From positions 310,001 through 374,000 of the forward strand of contig NZ_JALPSC010000001.1 in the NCBI RefSeq assembly GCF_023217965.1: a DNA stretch of 64,000 nt. The letters run 5' to 3'. The position numbers and the translations under genes are program-made. The notes under the pieces were generated by a model that ran no database searches, had not been told where the DNA came from, and saw only the letters and a program-made list of their open reading frames with translations. The DNA comes from Prevotella sp. E13-27 (lineage in GTDB: Bacteria > Bacteroidota > Bacteroidia > Bacteroidales > Bacteroidaceae). This document shows, one piece after another, positions 52,261 to 60,843 of this stretch (within the stretch, counting starts at the first letter, position 1; each line of letters starts with the position of its first letter).

Positions 52261-52386
52261 TAAAGTAGCCGTTTTAGGTTATATGCTCATCATCCAAATT
52301 TGGCTACTAAATTACTAATTACGAACAAAAGGACAACATTAGAGGTGCAAAAAATAACATTTTTTATAGAATTCGCGTGTCTTTTC
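52154..52386 (-). repeat. Sigma-gene 5' end and upstream region (source of the copy at 36845-37076)
   Basis: The first 35 codons of the sigma gene and about 125 bases upstream, duplicated at 36845-37076. The upstream part holds GTAGCC...GGCTAC (52265-52306), an interrupted inverted repeat with its ends conserved in both copies, and the TAACATTTTTTA block; no perfect TAnnTTTG is present. Confidence 0.85.
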
Positions 52387-52419
52387 CTTTAGATAAAATA
52401 GAGAATGAAAGACAAAAAA

Positions 52420-53964
52420 CTATTTTTTCACCTTCCACCCATCAATACGCTTGGTTGAGGTAGAGAAGTTGATGCCAATCTCGTAAAGGGTACGAGGGTC
52501 GTGCTCGAAAGGTTTGGCATATTGCTTGTCCTCTATCTGCTGCAAGGCCTCTCCTGCACTCTTGTCAAGTTTGAACTCAAGGATATAGATGTAATCTGAT
52601 GTCTTGATGAACATGTCCATACGCCCATCAGAGGTATGGCGCTCCACTTCAGTATAGAATCCTATCATCTTGAAGATAATCCAAACGACATTCTGAAAAT
52701 AGAGCTCAGCCTTGCCAGCAACCTGATAATCGCCATCGGCAAAGAGTGATTCCAAACGCTTCATGAACGCCTCAACTTGGCCTGTGCGAAGTTCCTTCAC
52801 GAAATTGGCAACAAAAAACTGGCCTTGATCGGACTTCAATGTGGTATAATATGGTATGAGAAATCGTGTAAAACCGCGTTCCACTTCCAGATTAGGAAAT
52901 CCCAGACGATACATCTCGAATTCCTTGTCATAGCCCTTCAGCGTGAGATAACCACTCTGATAAAGCATGGGGACAGGACTTTGATCCACCGTATCGATAT
53001 TACCAAGGACACTCGCCGTCAGCTCTTCTGTTCCCAAAGAATCCAAAGGATAATTTGAATTCTTCAGAAGTTCTATCAAATATGTCGGCGTGCCTGTTTC
53101 AAACCAATAGTCCTTAAAGGACCTGCTTGACAAAGCACTCAACAGGCTATACGGATTATATATCCCAACGGTATTGGCCTCAAAGTGATAGCCATCATAG
53201 CTCTCCTTTAGTTTTTCGTAGCACTCGTCTTTAATCATGCCATTGGACTCAGCCATTTCGCCAACTTGGGCATCAAGAGTTTGACGGATTTCCTTCTCGG
53301 TAATACCGCACAGTTCCACATATCGGGCATCCATAGAGATGTCGGTTAGGTTGTTAAGGTCGCTGAACACGCTGACTTTCGAGAATTTCGTGACACCAGT
53401 GAACAGTGCAAAACGGATGTATCCGTCCATAGACTTCTCAACGCCATAGAATGCCTTCAGCGTTGCACGATAGTCGTCCTGAAGTGGTTTATCATTAACT
53501 GCCTGTAACAGTGGTTTATCGTATTCGTCCACAAGGATAACAACTTTCTGTCCCGTCTTCTTATAGGCATTCATAATGACATGCTGAAAACGTTCCTCAG
53601 GTGCTCTGTCCTTATATTCATCGCCATATTCGGCTTCCCACATCTCCAGGTGCTTGTTAAGTTCTGCCAAAAGAGCCTCTTTGTTGGCATAGTTCCTTGC
53701 ATTCATATCCAGATGCAGCACAGGAGACTCTCGCCATTCCTGTTCCAACTTTTCAATGGCCAACCCCTTAAACAGCTCCTTTCGCCCCTTGAAGTATGCT
53801 TCCAATGTGGATATGAGCAGACTCTTACCAAACCTGCGCGGACGGCTGAGGAAATAATAGGAGCCATCTTTTACAATATTATAGATCATGGCGGTCTTGT
53901 CTAAATACAAATAGCCGTCATTTCTGATCTTTTCAAAATTCTGTATGCCTAAGGGGTATTTCAT
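52420..53964 (-). CDS. AAA-ATPase-like / PD-(D/E)XK nuclease family protein
   Basis: 514 residues. The N-terminal AAA-ATPase-like domain (PF09820 type) has the start YPLGIQNFEKIRNDGYLYLD and KT, a Walker-A-like SRPRRFGKSLL (about 40-50) and Walker B VVILVDEYDKP near 140-150. The C-terminal PD-(D/E)XK domain (PDDEXK_9) has DGRMDMFIKTSDYIYILEFK with its Asp and ExK at 450-470. The family is abundant in gut Bacteroidales with many paralogues; its role is not settled, and mobile-element or defence functions have been suggested. It has its own promoter. Confidence 0.9.
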   Translation of the reverse strand: MKYPLGIQNFEKIRNDGYLYLDKTAMIYNIVKDGSYYFLSRPRRFGKSLLISTLEAYFKGRKELFKGLAIEKLEQEWRESPVLHLDMNARNYANKEALLAELNKHLEMWEAEYGDEYKDRAPEERFQHVIMNAYKKTGQKVVILVDEYDKPLLQAVNDKPLQDDYRATLKAFYGVEKSMDGYIRFALFTGVTKFSKVSVFSDLNNLTDISMDARYVELCGITEKEIRQTLDAQVGEMAESNGMIKDECYEKLKESYDGYHFEANTVGIYNPYSLLSALSSRSFKDYWFETGTPTYLIELLKNSNYPLDSLGTEELTASVLGNIDTVDQSPVPMLYQSGYLTLKGYDKEFEMYRLGFPNLEVERGFTRFLIPYYTTLKSDQGQFFVANFVKELRTGQVEAFMKRLESLFADGDYQVAGKAELYFQNVVWIIFKMIGFYTEVERHTSDGRMDMFIKTSDYIYILEFKLDKSAGEALQQIEDKQYAKPFEHDPRTLYEIGINFSTSTKRIDGWKVKK

Positions 53965-53984
53965 ACGTCATTATAATTTGCTGG

Positions 53985-54016
53985 CAAAAATAATACAAAT
54001 TCGGCAACATGCCAAA
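53985..54016 (-). promoter_or_regulatory. Promoter of the AAA-ATPase/nuclease gene
   Basis: On the minus strand TTTG (54013-54016), 20 bases, then TATTTTTG (53985-53992). The ATG at 53964 is 20 bases downstream. Confidence 0.8.
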
Positions 54017-54031
54017 CATATTGCCGAATTT
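53997..54031. promoter_or_regulatory. 11-bp inverted repeat overlapping the promoter
   Basis: AAATTCGGCAA (53997-54007) and TTGCCGAATTT (54021-54031) are perfect inverted repeats separated by 13 bases and span the -33 element at 54013-54016. It could be an operator; a terminator is less likely as there is no T-run. Confidence 0.45.
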
Positions 54032-54081
54032 CTTTCCATAGTACTGACTAAGCTATGAAGCTGTACTGACTATACTGTGGT

Positions 54082-54284
54082 ATAGCTTAAATACTGGTGC
54101 AGTGCAGTTCTGACTGTACTATTTTACAAAGTCGACGACTTTGGTGACCAAACTCGTCGACTTTGGTCGCCAAACTCGACGAGTTTGGTTTTCAGCGTAG
54201 TCTGAATCGGATTAAGAAACTGTCGGTAATGAATCACTAAATAGTAAGAACTACATCTTGTGACGGATACTGTCACTCGGAAGA
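54082..54284. repeat. 203-bp structured repeat, copy B (partner 9893-10095)
   Basis: Same length and orientation as copy A with about ten base differences. It carries the same three palindromic boxes around GTCGACGAC and CTCGACGAG. It ends 17 bases before the promoter of the small His/Cys-rich protein, so here it could affect that gene; at copy A it lies next to an ATCCGT palindrome. Confidence 0.85.
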
Positions 54285-54301
54285 AAAAGAAAAATGTTTT
54301 C

Positions 54302-54332
54302 TTTGTATTTTTATCAATTATTTGTACTTTTG
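54302..54332 (+). promoter_or_regulatory. Promoter of the small His/Cys protein and TonB receptor
   Basis: TTTG (54302-54305), 19 bases, then TACTTTTG (54325-54332), an exact fit. The start codon at 54353 is 20 bases downstream. Confidence 0.85.
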
Positions 54333-54352
54333 CAGGCGTGAAACAGGAAAGG

Positions 54353-54682
54353 ATGCGGCATATTGCTTCGTGGTTGCTATTGGCAGTGTTTGTGCCAATG
54401 CTGGTGCTATCGTCGGTTCACGTACATGAGGAGAGCGAGACGATAACGACAGAATGCAACGACTGCGTACACCACAGTTGTCATGGTCACATGACGGCGG
54501 CGGCGACGTGGGTGCACGACTGTGTGCTGTGCCAGTTCCTGACGCTGAAGATGCTGACTGCCGCTGTGACAGCTATCGCAGTATATGTTCATGTATGTAT
54601 TAACCATCTTGCCCAGCAGCTATACACTTTCAGTACAGTATGCTGCGGAACTATCGTTACGCGCGGCCCTCCATCATTGTGA
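54353..54682 (+). CDS. Small His/Cys-rich membrane protein next to a TonB receptor
   Basis: 109 residues from the ATG at 54353, preferred over the upstream GTG at 54260 because the promoter lies between them and it gives a signal-like start (MRHIASWLLLAVFVPMLVLS). The middle is rich in His and Cys (SSVHVHEESETITTECNDCV, HHSCHGHM, HDCVLC), followed by a second hydrophobic segment. Proteins like this (DUF2946-like) are often found before metal or haem receptors in Bacteroidetes, so metal binding is inferred. The receptor gene starts 55 bases downstream. Confidence 0.75.
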   Translation: MRHIASWLLLAVFVPMLVLSSVHVHEESETITTECNDCVHHSCHGHMTAAATWVHDCVLCQFLTLKMLTAAVTAIAVYVHVCINHLAQQLYTFSTVCCGTIVTRGPPSL

Positions 54683-54737
54683 TTCTGAAAGGAGGCTCTT
54701 TATCAATTACATACATATTTTACAATAGAATCACAGA

Positions 54738-56963
54738 ATGAAAAAAAGAAACATCATCATTCTGCCATTGCTGTTTATATGCACGGCAATGGTAGCTCAG
54801 GATAATAGTAAGCACCAACATCACGCCAAGGACTCAAAAGCGACGTATCAGGACTCTACAGACATTTTCTTCCGTCACCTGCAGCTGAACGAGCTGATGG
54901 TTACTGGCGTGACGGGCGACACAAAGCTGAAACACTCTACAACGCCAGTGAGCATAGTAACACCACAGATGCTGCGCTCTACTTCTTCGACAAACATAGT
55001 AGATGCCATAAGCCGTCAGCCAGGTATAAGCCAGCTGACGACAGGCGGAAGCATATCGAAGCCTATAATTCGCGGACTGGGATACAACCGCGTGGTAGTG
55101 ATGAGCGAGGGTGTGCGCCAAGAGGGACAGCAGTGGGGCGACGAGCACGGTGTGGAGGTTGACGGCAGCAGCGTTGGCTCAGTAGAGATACTGAAGGGTC
55201 CTGCCTCGCTGATGTACGGCTCTGACGCTATGGCGGGCGTTGTGATACTTCATGCGCAGCCTACACTGGCAGAAGGCGAGATGAAGGCAAACGTTAGCTC
55301 GGAATATCAGACTAACAACGGACTGTTCCACTACTCAGCGCAGATGGCTGGCAACAAGAAAGGATTTGTGTGGGATGCGCTATACAGCTCAAAGATGGCT
55401 CATGCCTATAAGAACAAGTACGACGGCTATGTGCCTGGCTCACAGTTCCGTGAGCGTTCAGGACGACTGATGCTGGGGCTGAACAAGGACTGGGGACACT
55501 CACGACTCGCGCTGACGGCATACCACCTGACGCCAGGCATCATAGAGGGTGAGCGCGACACGCTGACAGGAGAGCTCACATCCAACTACTCACCGCTCAC
55601 CTCTTACAAGAAGTCGCTGCCTTTCCAGGAGGTGAAGCACTACAAGGCTGTATGGGATAACAGTCTAAATATCTCAAACGGCGTCGTGAAAGCTATCATA
55701 GGCTATCAGCAGAATCGCCGACAGGAGTTTGAGGAGTCTATGGACGAATATGGTATCTTCCTGAAACTTCACACGCTTACCTATGACTTGCGCTATGTGA
55801 CCCACGAGTTCAATGGCTGGAAGCTATCTACTGGCATAGGCGGCATGTATCAGCAGTCGGAAAACAAGGGCGAGGAATATCTTATTCCTGACAGCCGCCT
55901 GTTCGACTTCGGCATCTATGCTACTGCCACGAAGAGCCTTGGCGACAGCTGGACGCTGAACGGAGGCATTCGCTATGACCATCGCAGTCTGCGTGGCGAC
56001 GAGCTGGTGGAGGATGGCAAGGTGCGCTTCAGCAATCTGTCGCGTAATTTCAATGGTGTGACAGGCAGCGTTGGTGCCGTATGCAACATTAACGAGTATT
56101 TCAACCTGCGCATGAATATAGCCCGCGGATTCCGTACGCCCAACATGAGCGAGCTGGCCTCAAATGGTGTACACGAAGGGTCTATACGCTATGAGAAGGG
56201 TAATGAGCAGCTGAAGGCAGAGTACAGTCTGCAGGCAGACCTCGGCATCGACTTCACTTCACGCTACGTCTCAGCTCAGCTGGCGCTCTTTGCCAACCGC
56301 ATAGACAACTACATATTCATAAGAGGTGAGGGACAAGAGGTGAGAGGTGAGAGAATAGACTATCCTGTATATAAATACACTCAGGGCGATGCCCGCCTGC
56401 TCGGATTTGAGGCTGGAGTGGACTTCCACCCTATCCACTCCATACATTTCTCAAACACATTCTCGTATGTCGATGCCCGTCTCATCTCTCACAACTCTCC
56501 CCTAACCTCTGAGAACAAATACCTGCCCTTTACGCCTGCTCCGAAATGGACTTCAGAGCTGAAGTGGGAGTTGTATCACCACGCCCACAGTACGGTAAGC
56601 ACCCACGCTACGCACGAGTATCGTCATTCCCACCCCAAGGCCGGTCTGGCACTAAACAACCTCTATGTTGCTGCTGGATTTGACTACTATCTGAAGCAGA
56701 ATCACGTGTTCAGCGCCTATGACACAGAGACGCCGACACCTGACTATGGGCTGCTGAACCTCTCTGCTGGTACAGACATTCAGATGGGAGGCAAGAAGGT
56801 TGCAGAGTTATACGTGACAGCGCATAACCTTTTGGACAAGGCTTACCAGAACCATTTGAGCCGACTGAAATATACGGATGACAACGTGGTTACAGGACGC
56901 CAAGGTGTTTACAACATGGGACGAAACATTACCTTTAAGATTGTAGTCCCATTTAGACTGTAG
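54738..56963 (+). CDS. TonB-dependent outer-membrane receptor
   Basis: 741 residues with a signal peptide (about 1-20). After a His-rich start (KHQHHAKDSK) the plug domain is clear: LNELMVTGVTGDTKLKHSTT, PVSIVTPQMLRS, ISKPIIRGLGYNRVVVMSEG and SVEILKGPASLMYGSDAMAG. A 22-strand barrel follows and ends in the aromatic-terminated strand NITFKIVVPFRL. A His-rich loop near 615-640 (HHAHSTVSTHATHEYRHSH) may bind metal. It lacks the CarboxypepD domain of SusC proteins, so siderophore, metal or haem uptake is more likely than glycan import. Confidence 0.92.
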   Translation: MKKRNIIILPLLFICTAMVAQDNSKHQHHAKDSKATYQDSTDIFFRHLQLNELMVTGVTGDTKLKHSTTPVSIVTPQMLRSTSSTNIVDAISRQPGISQLTTGGSISKPIIRGLGYNRVVVMSEGVRQEGQQWGDEHGVEVDGSSVGSVEILKGPASLMYGSDAMAGVVILHAQPTLAEGEMKANVSSEYQTNNGLFHYSAQMAGNKKGFVWDALYSSKMAHAYKNKYDGYVPGSQFRERSGRLMLGLNKDWGHSRLALTAYHLTPGIIEGERDTLTGELTSNYSPLTSYKKSLPFQEVKHYKAVWDNSLNISNGVVKAIIGYQQNRRQEFEESMDEYGIFLKLHTLTYDLRYVTHEFNGWKLSTGIGGMYQQSENKGEEYLIPDSRLFDFGIYATATKSLGDSWTLNGGIRYDHRSLRGDELVEDGKVRFSNLSRNFNGVTGSVGAVCNINEYFNLRMNIARGFRTPNMSELASNGVHEGSIRYEKGNEQLKAEYSLQADLGIDFTSRYVSAQLALFANRIDNYIFIRGEGQEVRGERIDYPVYKYTQGDARLLGFEAGVDFHPIHSIHFSNTFSYVDARLISHNSPLTSENKYLPFTPAPKWTSELKWELYHHAHSTVSTHATHEYRHSHPKAGLALNNLYVAAGFDYYLKQNHVFSAYDTETPTPDYGLLNLSAGTDIQMGGKKVAELYVTAHNLLDKAYQNHLSRLKYTDDNVVTGRQGVYNMGRNITFKIVVPFRL

Positions 56964-57042
56964 ATTTTGACTATAGACTATAGACTTTAGACTATAGACT
57001 TTAGACTTTAGACTATAGACGAAAGACTATAGAGACTATAAT
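56961..57042 (+). repeat. Short tandem repeat of TAGACTWTAGAC-type units
   Basis: About 80 bases made of repeated TAGACTT and TAGACTA 7-8-mers immediately after the stop of the receptor gene. Likely a slippage-prone array of no coding value. Confidence 0.8.
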
Positions 57043-57059
57043 AACAAAAAATATTTAAA

Positions 57060-57145
57060 ACAACGGATTACACGGATTTCACGGATTCTCAAAGTCGCCA
57101 ATTATTGGTAGGACTTAAATCCGTAAAATCCGTGTAATCCGTTGT
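57060..57145. repeat. ATCCGT-type dispersed palindrome, intact copy
   Basis: ACAACGGATTACACGGATTT and ACGGATT form the left arm (57060-57087). The right arm (57118-57145) is its near-perfect reverse complement, enclosing a spacer with ATTATTGGTAGGACTT. The same type of element at 10107-11564 is interrupted by the IS110 element. It lies between convergent genes, where it could also act as a bidirectional transcription stop. Confidence 0.85.
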
Positions 57146-57149
57146 ATTT

Positions 57150-57536
57150 TTATTTAGACGCAGTCTCTTCTTTCTTTTTCTTTATATAGCGGATGGTGGC
57201 ACCGAGCGTCTGCCATTCTGCCTGAAGAGAATCGCGATGGGCGCGAAGCTGGTTGAGCTTTATCACCTCAGGCGAGTCGTCTTTCAGCTTGGTGCTGTTG
57301 GCCATAACAAGTTCGTGCTGCTGGTCATGCTCTTTCTTTACAGCTTCGAGCAGGCTGTCAACAACAGCCAAGCGCTCCTGAGTAGCGGCAAGCGTGGAGT
57401 CCTGCTTGTGTTCGAGTGCTGCCTTGCGAGCATCAATCTCTGAACGACGCGAGCGATCAGCACAACTGGTAAGAACGCTGACAGCGATTAGTAAGAACGC
57501 TATGAGTAAATAGTCTAAACGCTTCATGAGAATCAT
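57150..57536 (-). CDS. Lipoprotein, coiled-coil
   Basis: 128 residues (or 125 from Met4 at 57527). A lipobox SVLTSC is followed by a long helical, charged region (DARKAALEHKQDSTLAATQE, VDSLLEAVKKEHDQQHELVM) ending in Lys-rich KKKKEETASK. It is probably a periplasmic coiled-coil lipoprotein. It starts 4 bases after the stop of the interrupted barrel gene, so it lost its operon promoter to the IS insertion unless one lies within. Confidence 0.75.
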   Translation of the reverse strand: MILMKRLDYLLIAFLLIAVSVLTSCADRSRRSEIDARKAALEHKQDSTLAATQERLAVVDSLLEAVKKEHDQQHELVMANSTKLKDDSPEVIKLNQLRAHRDSLQAEWQTLGATIRYIKKKKEETASK

Positions 57537-58252
57537 TGATTTAGAAATTAACTAAGAACGAGCCACCGATAGTGAAATAGTGTACGTCCTTTTTCTTCTT
57601 GAACGATAAGGGATCAAGATTACTGCCAATGGTGGCAAACATCGTGTCAAAGTTAGGAGCGGCATGCTTGATGAAACGATAAGGATCGATTGTGAAGGTG
57701 AACTCTTTTCTTGAGAAATCGTAGTCACAGAACACACGCCATGAGAAGTTTGACTTATATTTATAAGTGAGCGAAAGACCTGTGCCGTAGTTTGTAGAGT
57801 TGTTGCCACCCAGCGTGATGTAGTCCCACTCTACGTCATAGTCGCGACCTGCCGACTTGAAGTCGTCAATGAACAGTTCTGCGCCATTTTCAACTTCAGT
57901 ACCGCCAGGACCGTATGTATTGCCTTTCTCATAGCCCTCCTTGAAGCTCAAGGTATAGACCATATCCTTCACGTTACCTGTATAATGTGCGTTGATATCG
58001 AGCTCCTGAGTAAGAGTGCGACCTATGAGAAGTTTGCTGCCCAGTGCGAAACGCTTGCCGAGAGGGATATTGAAGTAAAGACCCACGTTGGCAGAGAACT
58101 CAGTGAGGTGGTCGCTCTCAATGGTGTATTCCTCAGATTTAACCACGTCGCTCATCTCTTTTTGTACCTGTGAGGTAGGAATAAAAGAGTTGGCGTCGAT
58201 GATATCGGCAATGTCTCCACCCAATTCGATACGGTCTTTTTTGGCCTGGTCT

Positions 58253-59563
58253 CACTACTGTCCGGTTAAATTTCACCAAAGCGAAAGTTGGCGGTCATCT
58301 TCCGGATTTTGATTAATAATTGGTTTGTCAAAAAGTTCATTCAGCGGAGTCCTCTCAAAGAGAACTTGGCCGATGACATTAGAGAATATGTAAAGATTTT
58401 GTTCGATATGATACATCTTCAGAGCAATAATAAGCAGCAGGTAGTCACAGATGGCAATCCATATCTGTGTGAAGACTGCGTTTTGGGACGTCCCATAGAA
58501 CGTCTTGATGTGCAGGTGCTGCTTGATCCATTTGAAGAACGTTTCGATAGTCCAGCGCTCTCGGTACAGTTCCGCAATGGTAATTGCTTCAAGGGTGAAG
58601 TCATTCGTCAGGAATCGATACACTACGTTCTGCGCAAAGTCCTCATAGACGACCAGACGCAACAAATCAGGGTACTTCTTGGCTGTAAAGAGACCAGTAA
58701 GACTGATGGACTCGTCAGAGATGACGCCAGTCTGCCTGTCAACCTCTCTTGCCTCGAATACGGAATATTTCATGTTGTCCTTTGCTCTGGTTACAAAGTA
58801 AGCCTTCTGCTGTTGGAAGAGACGGAACAGACGGTCAAAGTCCACATAGCCTTTATCCATCAGATAGTAAGCCCCTGCTTCTACAGGCAAGCTGTCCATA
58901 GCCTGAGTATCATGCACATTGCCAGGAGTAAGCATGATGAAGTTGGGTATGTTGTTCTTTACATCAATCAAAGTGTGCATCTTGAAAGCACCTTTGTCAT
59001 GATGGAACTTCGCCCATGGACAGAGATGCAGACACAGGTTGATGGTACTGCTGTCAAAGGCATACACCATATTGTCAATTCCCAACCGATAGTATTCATC
59101 TTTATACAGGACTTTAGCCCTCTCGACAAGTACCATTGCGTAGTCCTGATAGATACGCCAGTCCTTCTTCTCGTTCATGTCGGCGAGAGTGGACTTGGGC
59201 ATCACCTTCAGACCGGCATGATACAACTTGGAGTTGAAAGCAGTCAACTGAGCCTCTATGCTACGAAGGCTTGCGCTGCTGGTCAGCTGAGCATAACTCA
59301 TGACAAGGAACTGGTCACGGCAAGTGAATCGTCTTGCATGAAAATCCCCTCTATATCTGTCAATACATTTCCTGAGCTCGTAGTCAGGGATGAGAGACAT
59401 CAGTTGCGAGAATACAGTATTTCCGGCATTCATATCCTGTGCTATCTTATATATGAGACAGTACAAAGATAAAAAATCAAATCGGAAAATTTTTAAATCG
59501 CTGTATCTCATTGAAATTTAAACATTTAATTAACGTTCGGAAAAATTTAACCGGACACTAGTG
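58253..59563 (-). mobile_element. IS4-family insertion sequence
   Basis: About 1311 bp. Terminal inverted repeats of about 20 bases (CACTACTGTCCGGTTAAATT on the left, CACTAGTGTCCGGTTAAATT on the right inverted) differ at one position. A 9-bp target duplication GCCTGGTCT flanks it (58244-58252 and 59564-59572). The size and duplication length fit IS4-type elements. It is inserted in the PAP2/barrel gene. Confidence 0.93.
58273..59433 (-). CDS. IS4-family DDE transposase
   Basis: 386 residues from the ATG at 59433 (MNAGNTVFSQLMSLIPDYEL); a longer reading reaches 59511. DDE motifs are visible: first Asp in YAFDSSTI, second Asp in YYLMDKGYVDFDRL, and the Y-REK-type Glu segment ELYRERWTIETFFKWIKQ. 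A full-length antisense frame on the other strand is a shadow. The gene appears intact. Confidence 0.93.
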   Translation of the reverse strand: MNAGNTVFSQLMSLIPDYELRKCIDRYRGDFHARRFTCRDQFLVMSYAQLTSSASLRSIEAQLTAFNSKLYHAGLKVMPKSTLADMNEKKDWRIYQDYAMVLVERAKVLYKDEYYRLGIDNMVYAFDSSTINLCLHLCPWAKFHHDKGAFKMHTLIDVKNNIPNFIMLTPGNVHDTQAMDSLPVEAGAYYLMDKGYVDFDRLFRLFQQQKAYFVTRAKDNMKYSVFEAREVDRQTGVISDESISLTGLFTAKKYPDLLRLVVYEDFAQNVVYRFLTNDFTLEAITIAELYRERWTIETFFKWIKQHLHIKTFYGTSQNAVFTQIWIAICDYLLLIIALKMYHIEQNLYIFSNVIGQVLFERTPLNELFDKPIINQNPEDDRQLSLW

Positions 59564-60702
59564 GCCTGGTCTATGAAATCACTCCACGACTTGGCTGTCA
59601 TAGCCCTTACACGCAAGCGTCCGCCTACACCAACATATTTATTGAAGAAGTAGGCTCCTTCAGCATCTACAGCCGAGGCTGTATGGAAATCAACCTTAAA
59701 CAGATCACTATTGTCCTCGAATTCATAGTCTTCACTATGCACGAGGTCAGCTGCACCAAATCCAAGGCTCTTCAGTCCGAAGCCCATGCCCATAGAGATG
59801 GCGAAGAACGAAGGTCTCTCTGTATAGTATTCCAAATCATTGCGCAGCAGTCCCCTCTTCTTAAAAAGAAGGTCAGTAACAGCATAGCCCAGCTCTGTGG
59901 AAAGGATACCGATGCCAGCACCAGACATCACGTCGCTGATCCAGTGGCGGTTATTCAGGATACGCATAACGCCTGTAGCTGTAGCTACGCCATAGCCTGC
60001 AACAGAATACCAGGGCGAACGGGTTAGACCATACTCCTTGTGAAGGATTGTTGCTCCCACGAACGAGGTTGCCGTATGACCAGAAGGCCATGAGTTAGCG
60101 GTAGAGCCATCGGGACGCATCTCCTTAGCGGTATATTTGATGCCATTGACAAAAGCTGCCATCCAGGCATAGGACATCAGCGAACTCGTAACCAGACGAG
60201 GCCAGTCGCTACGGCCTTCCACGCCAGCAACCTTCAGGCCAACGGTCATAGCAGGACCAAACATCTGAGTATAGTCATCAATGTGGGTCTTGAAATGGGT
60301 GACCAGTCGCGTGTTGGCATGGGTATTCCTATAGTCCTGACGGAAGCTTGCCTTGTCGCCCTTGATGGCAATGCCAGCCAGGAAGAGGGGCACACCTACA
60401 AACGTCACATCATCTAAGAACTTATACTCCCTCACGCCCTTGTTTGTCCTCGACTTGAAGAAATTAAAATCCATCTTCGGCTCAGGTTCAGGCAGCGACA
60501 AACCCGTCTGTTCATAATAGGTAAGCGGCTGATTAACAACCTCTACCAGTTCGGGCTTCATCTCAGGTACCTCGAGCGTCAGAGGCTCTACATTCAGATA
60601 ATTACTTGCCTGCATGTTGACAGACAGAAGAATGAAGAAAAAAAGTAATAATGATTTTATTCTCATAATGGTTAATATTTGCTTAAGCAACTTTTTATGC
60701 CG

Positions 60703-60710
60703 CAAAATTA
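60703..60710 (-). promoter_or_regulatory. -7 element of the PAP2 gene
   Basis: TAATTTTG on the minus strand matches TAnnTTTG, 36 bases before the ATG at 60666. No TTTG is found at the usual -33 distance. Confidence 0.55.
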
Positions 60711-60804
60711 AGATTTTTTTATCAAACAATAATATAATTCACAAAAAAATGTCCCAATCTTCTTTAATTATTGACTGATTGTGTCTTTTTTCTGAAAAAC
60801 ACAG

Positions 60805-60812
60805 TAAATTTG
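60805..60812 (+). promoter_or_regulatory. -7 element of the PL11 gene
   Basis: TAAATTTG matches TAnnTTTG, 31 bases before the ATG at 60844. The -33 box is weak (ATTG about 23 bases upstream). Confidence 0.6.
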
Positions 60813-60843
60813 CAGCAGATAATCAATTACTAATCACTAAAAT

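Larger units (their letters stand above)
57541..60666 (-). pseudogene. PAP2-phosphatase/outer-membrane barrel gene split by an IS4-family element
   Basis: The 5' part (60666 to 59564) encodes a signal peptide (MRIKSLLLFFFILLSVNMQA), a PAP2 domain with KEMRPDGS, PSGHTATS and RHWISDVMSG (the three lipid-phosphatase motifs), and the start of a barrel. The 3' part (58252 to 57541) continues the barrel and ends TIGGSFLVNF. Removing the IS and one 9-bp target copy rejoins the frame as SDFIDQA-KKDRIELGGDIAD. The protein would have dephosphorylated a lipid such as undecaprenyl-PP or a phosphatidyl lipid at the outer membrane. The 5' fragment could still make an enzyme domain. Confidence 0.9.

Noticed and set aside
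54260..54352. GTG start giving a 140-residue protein
   Set aside because: The consensus promoter at 54302-54332 lies inside this extension, so transcription begins after the GTG.
58288..59472. 394-codon plus-strand open frame
   Set aside because: It lies wholly antisense to the IS4 transposase, has no known motifs or promoter, and is explained by codon bias of the real gene.
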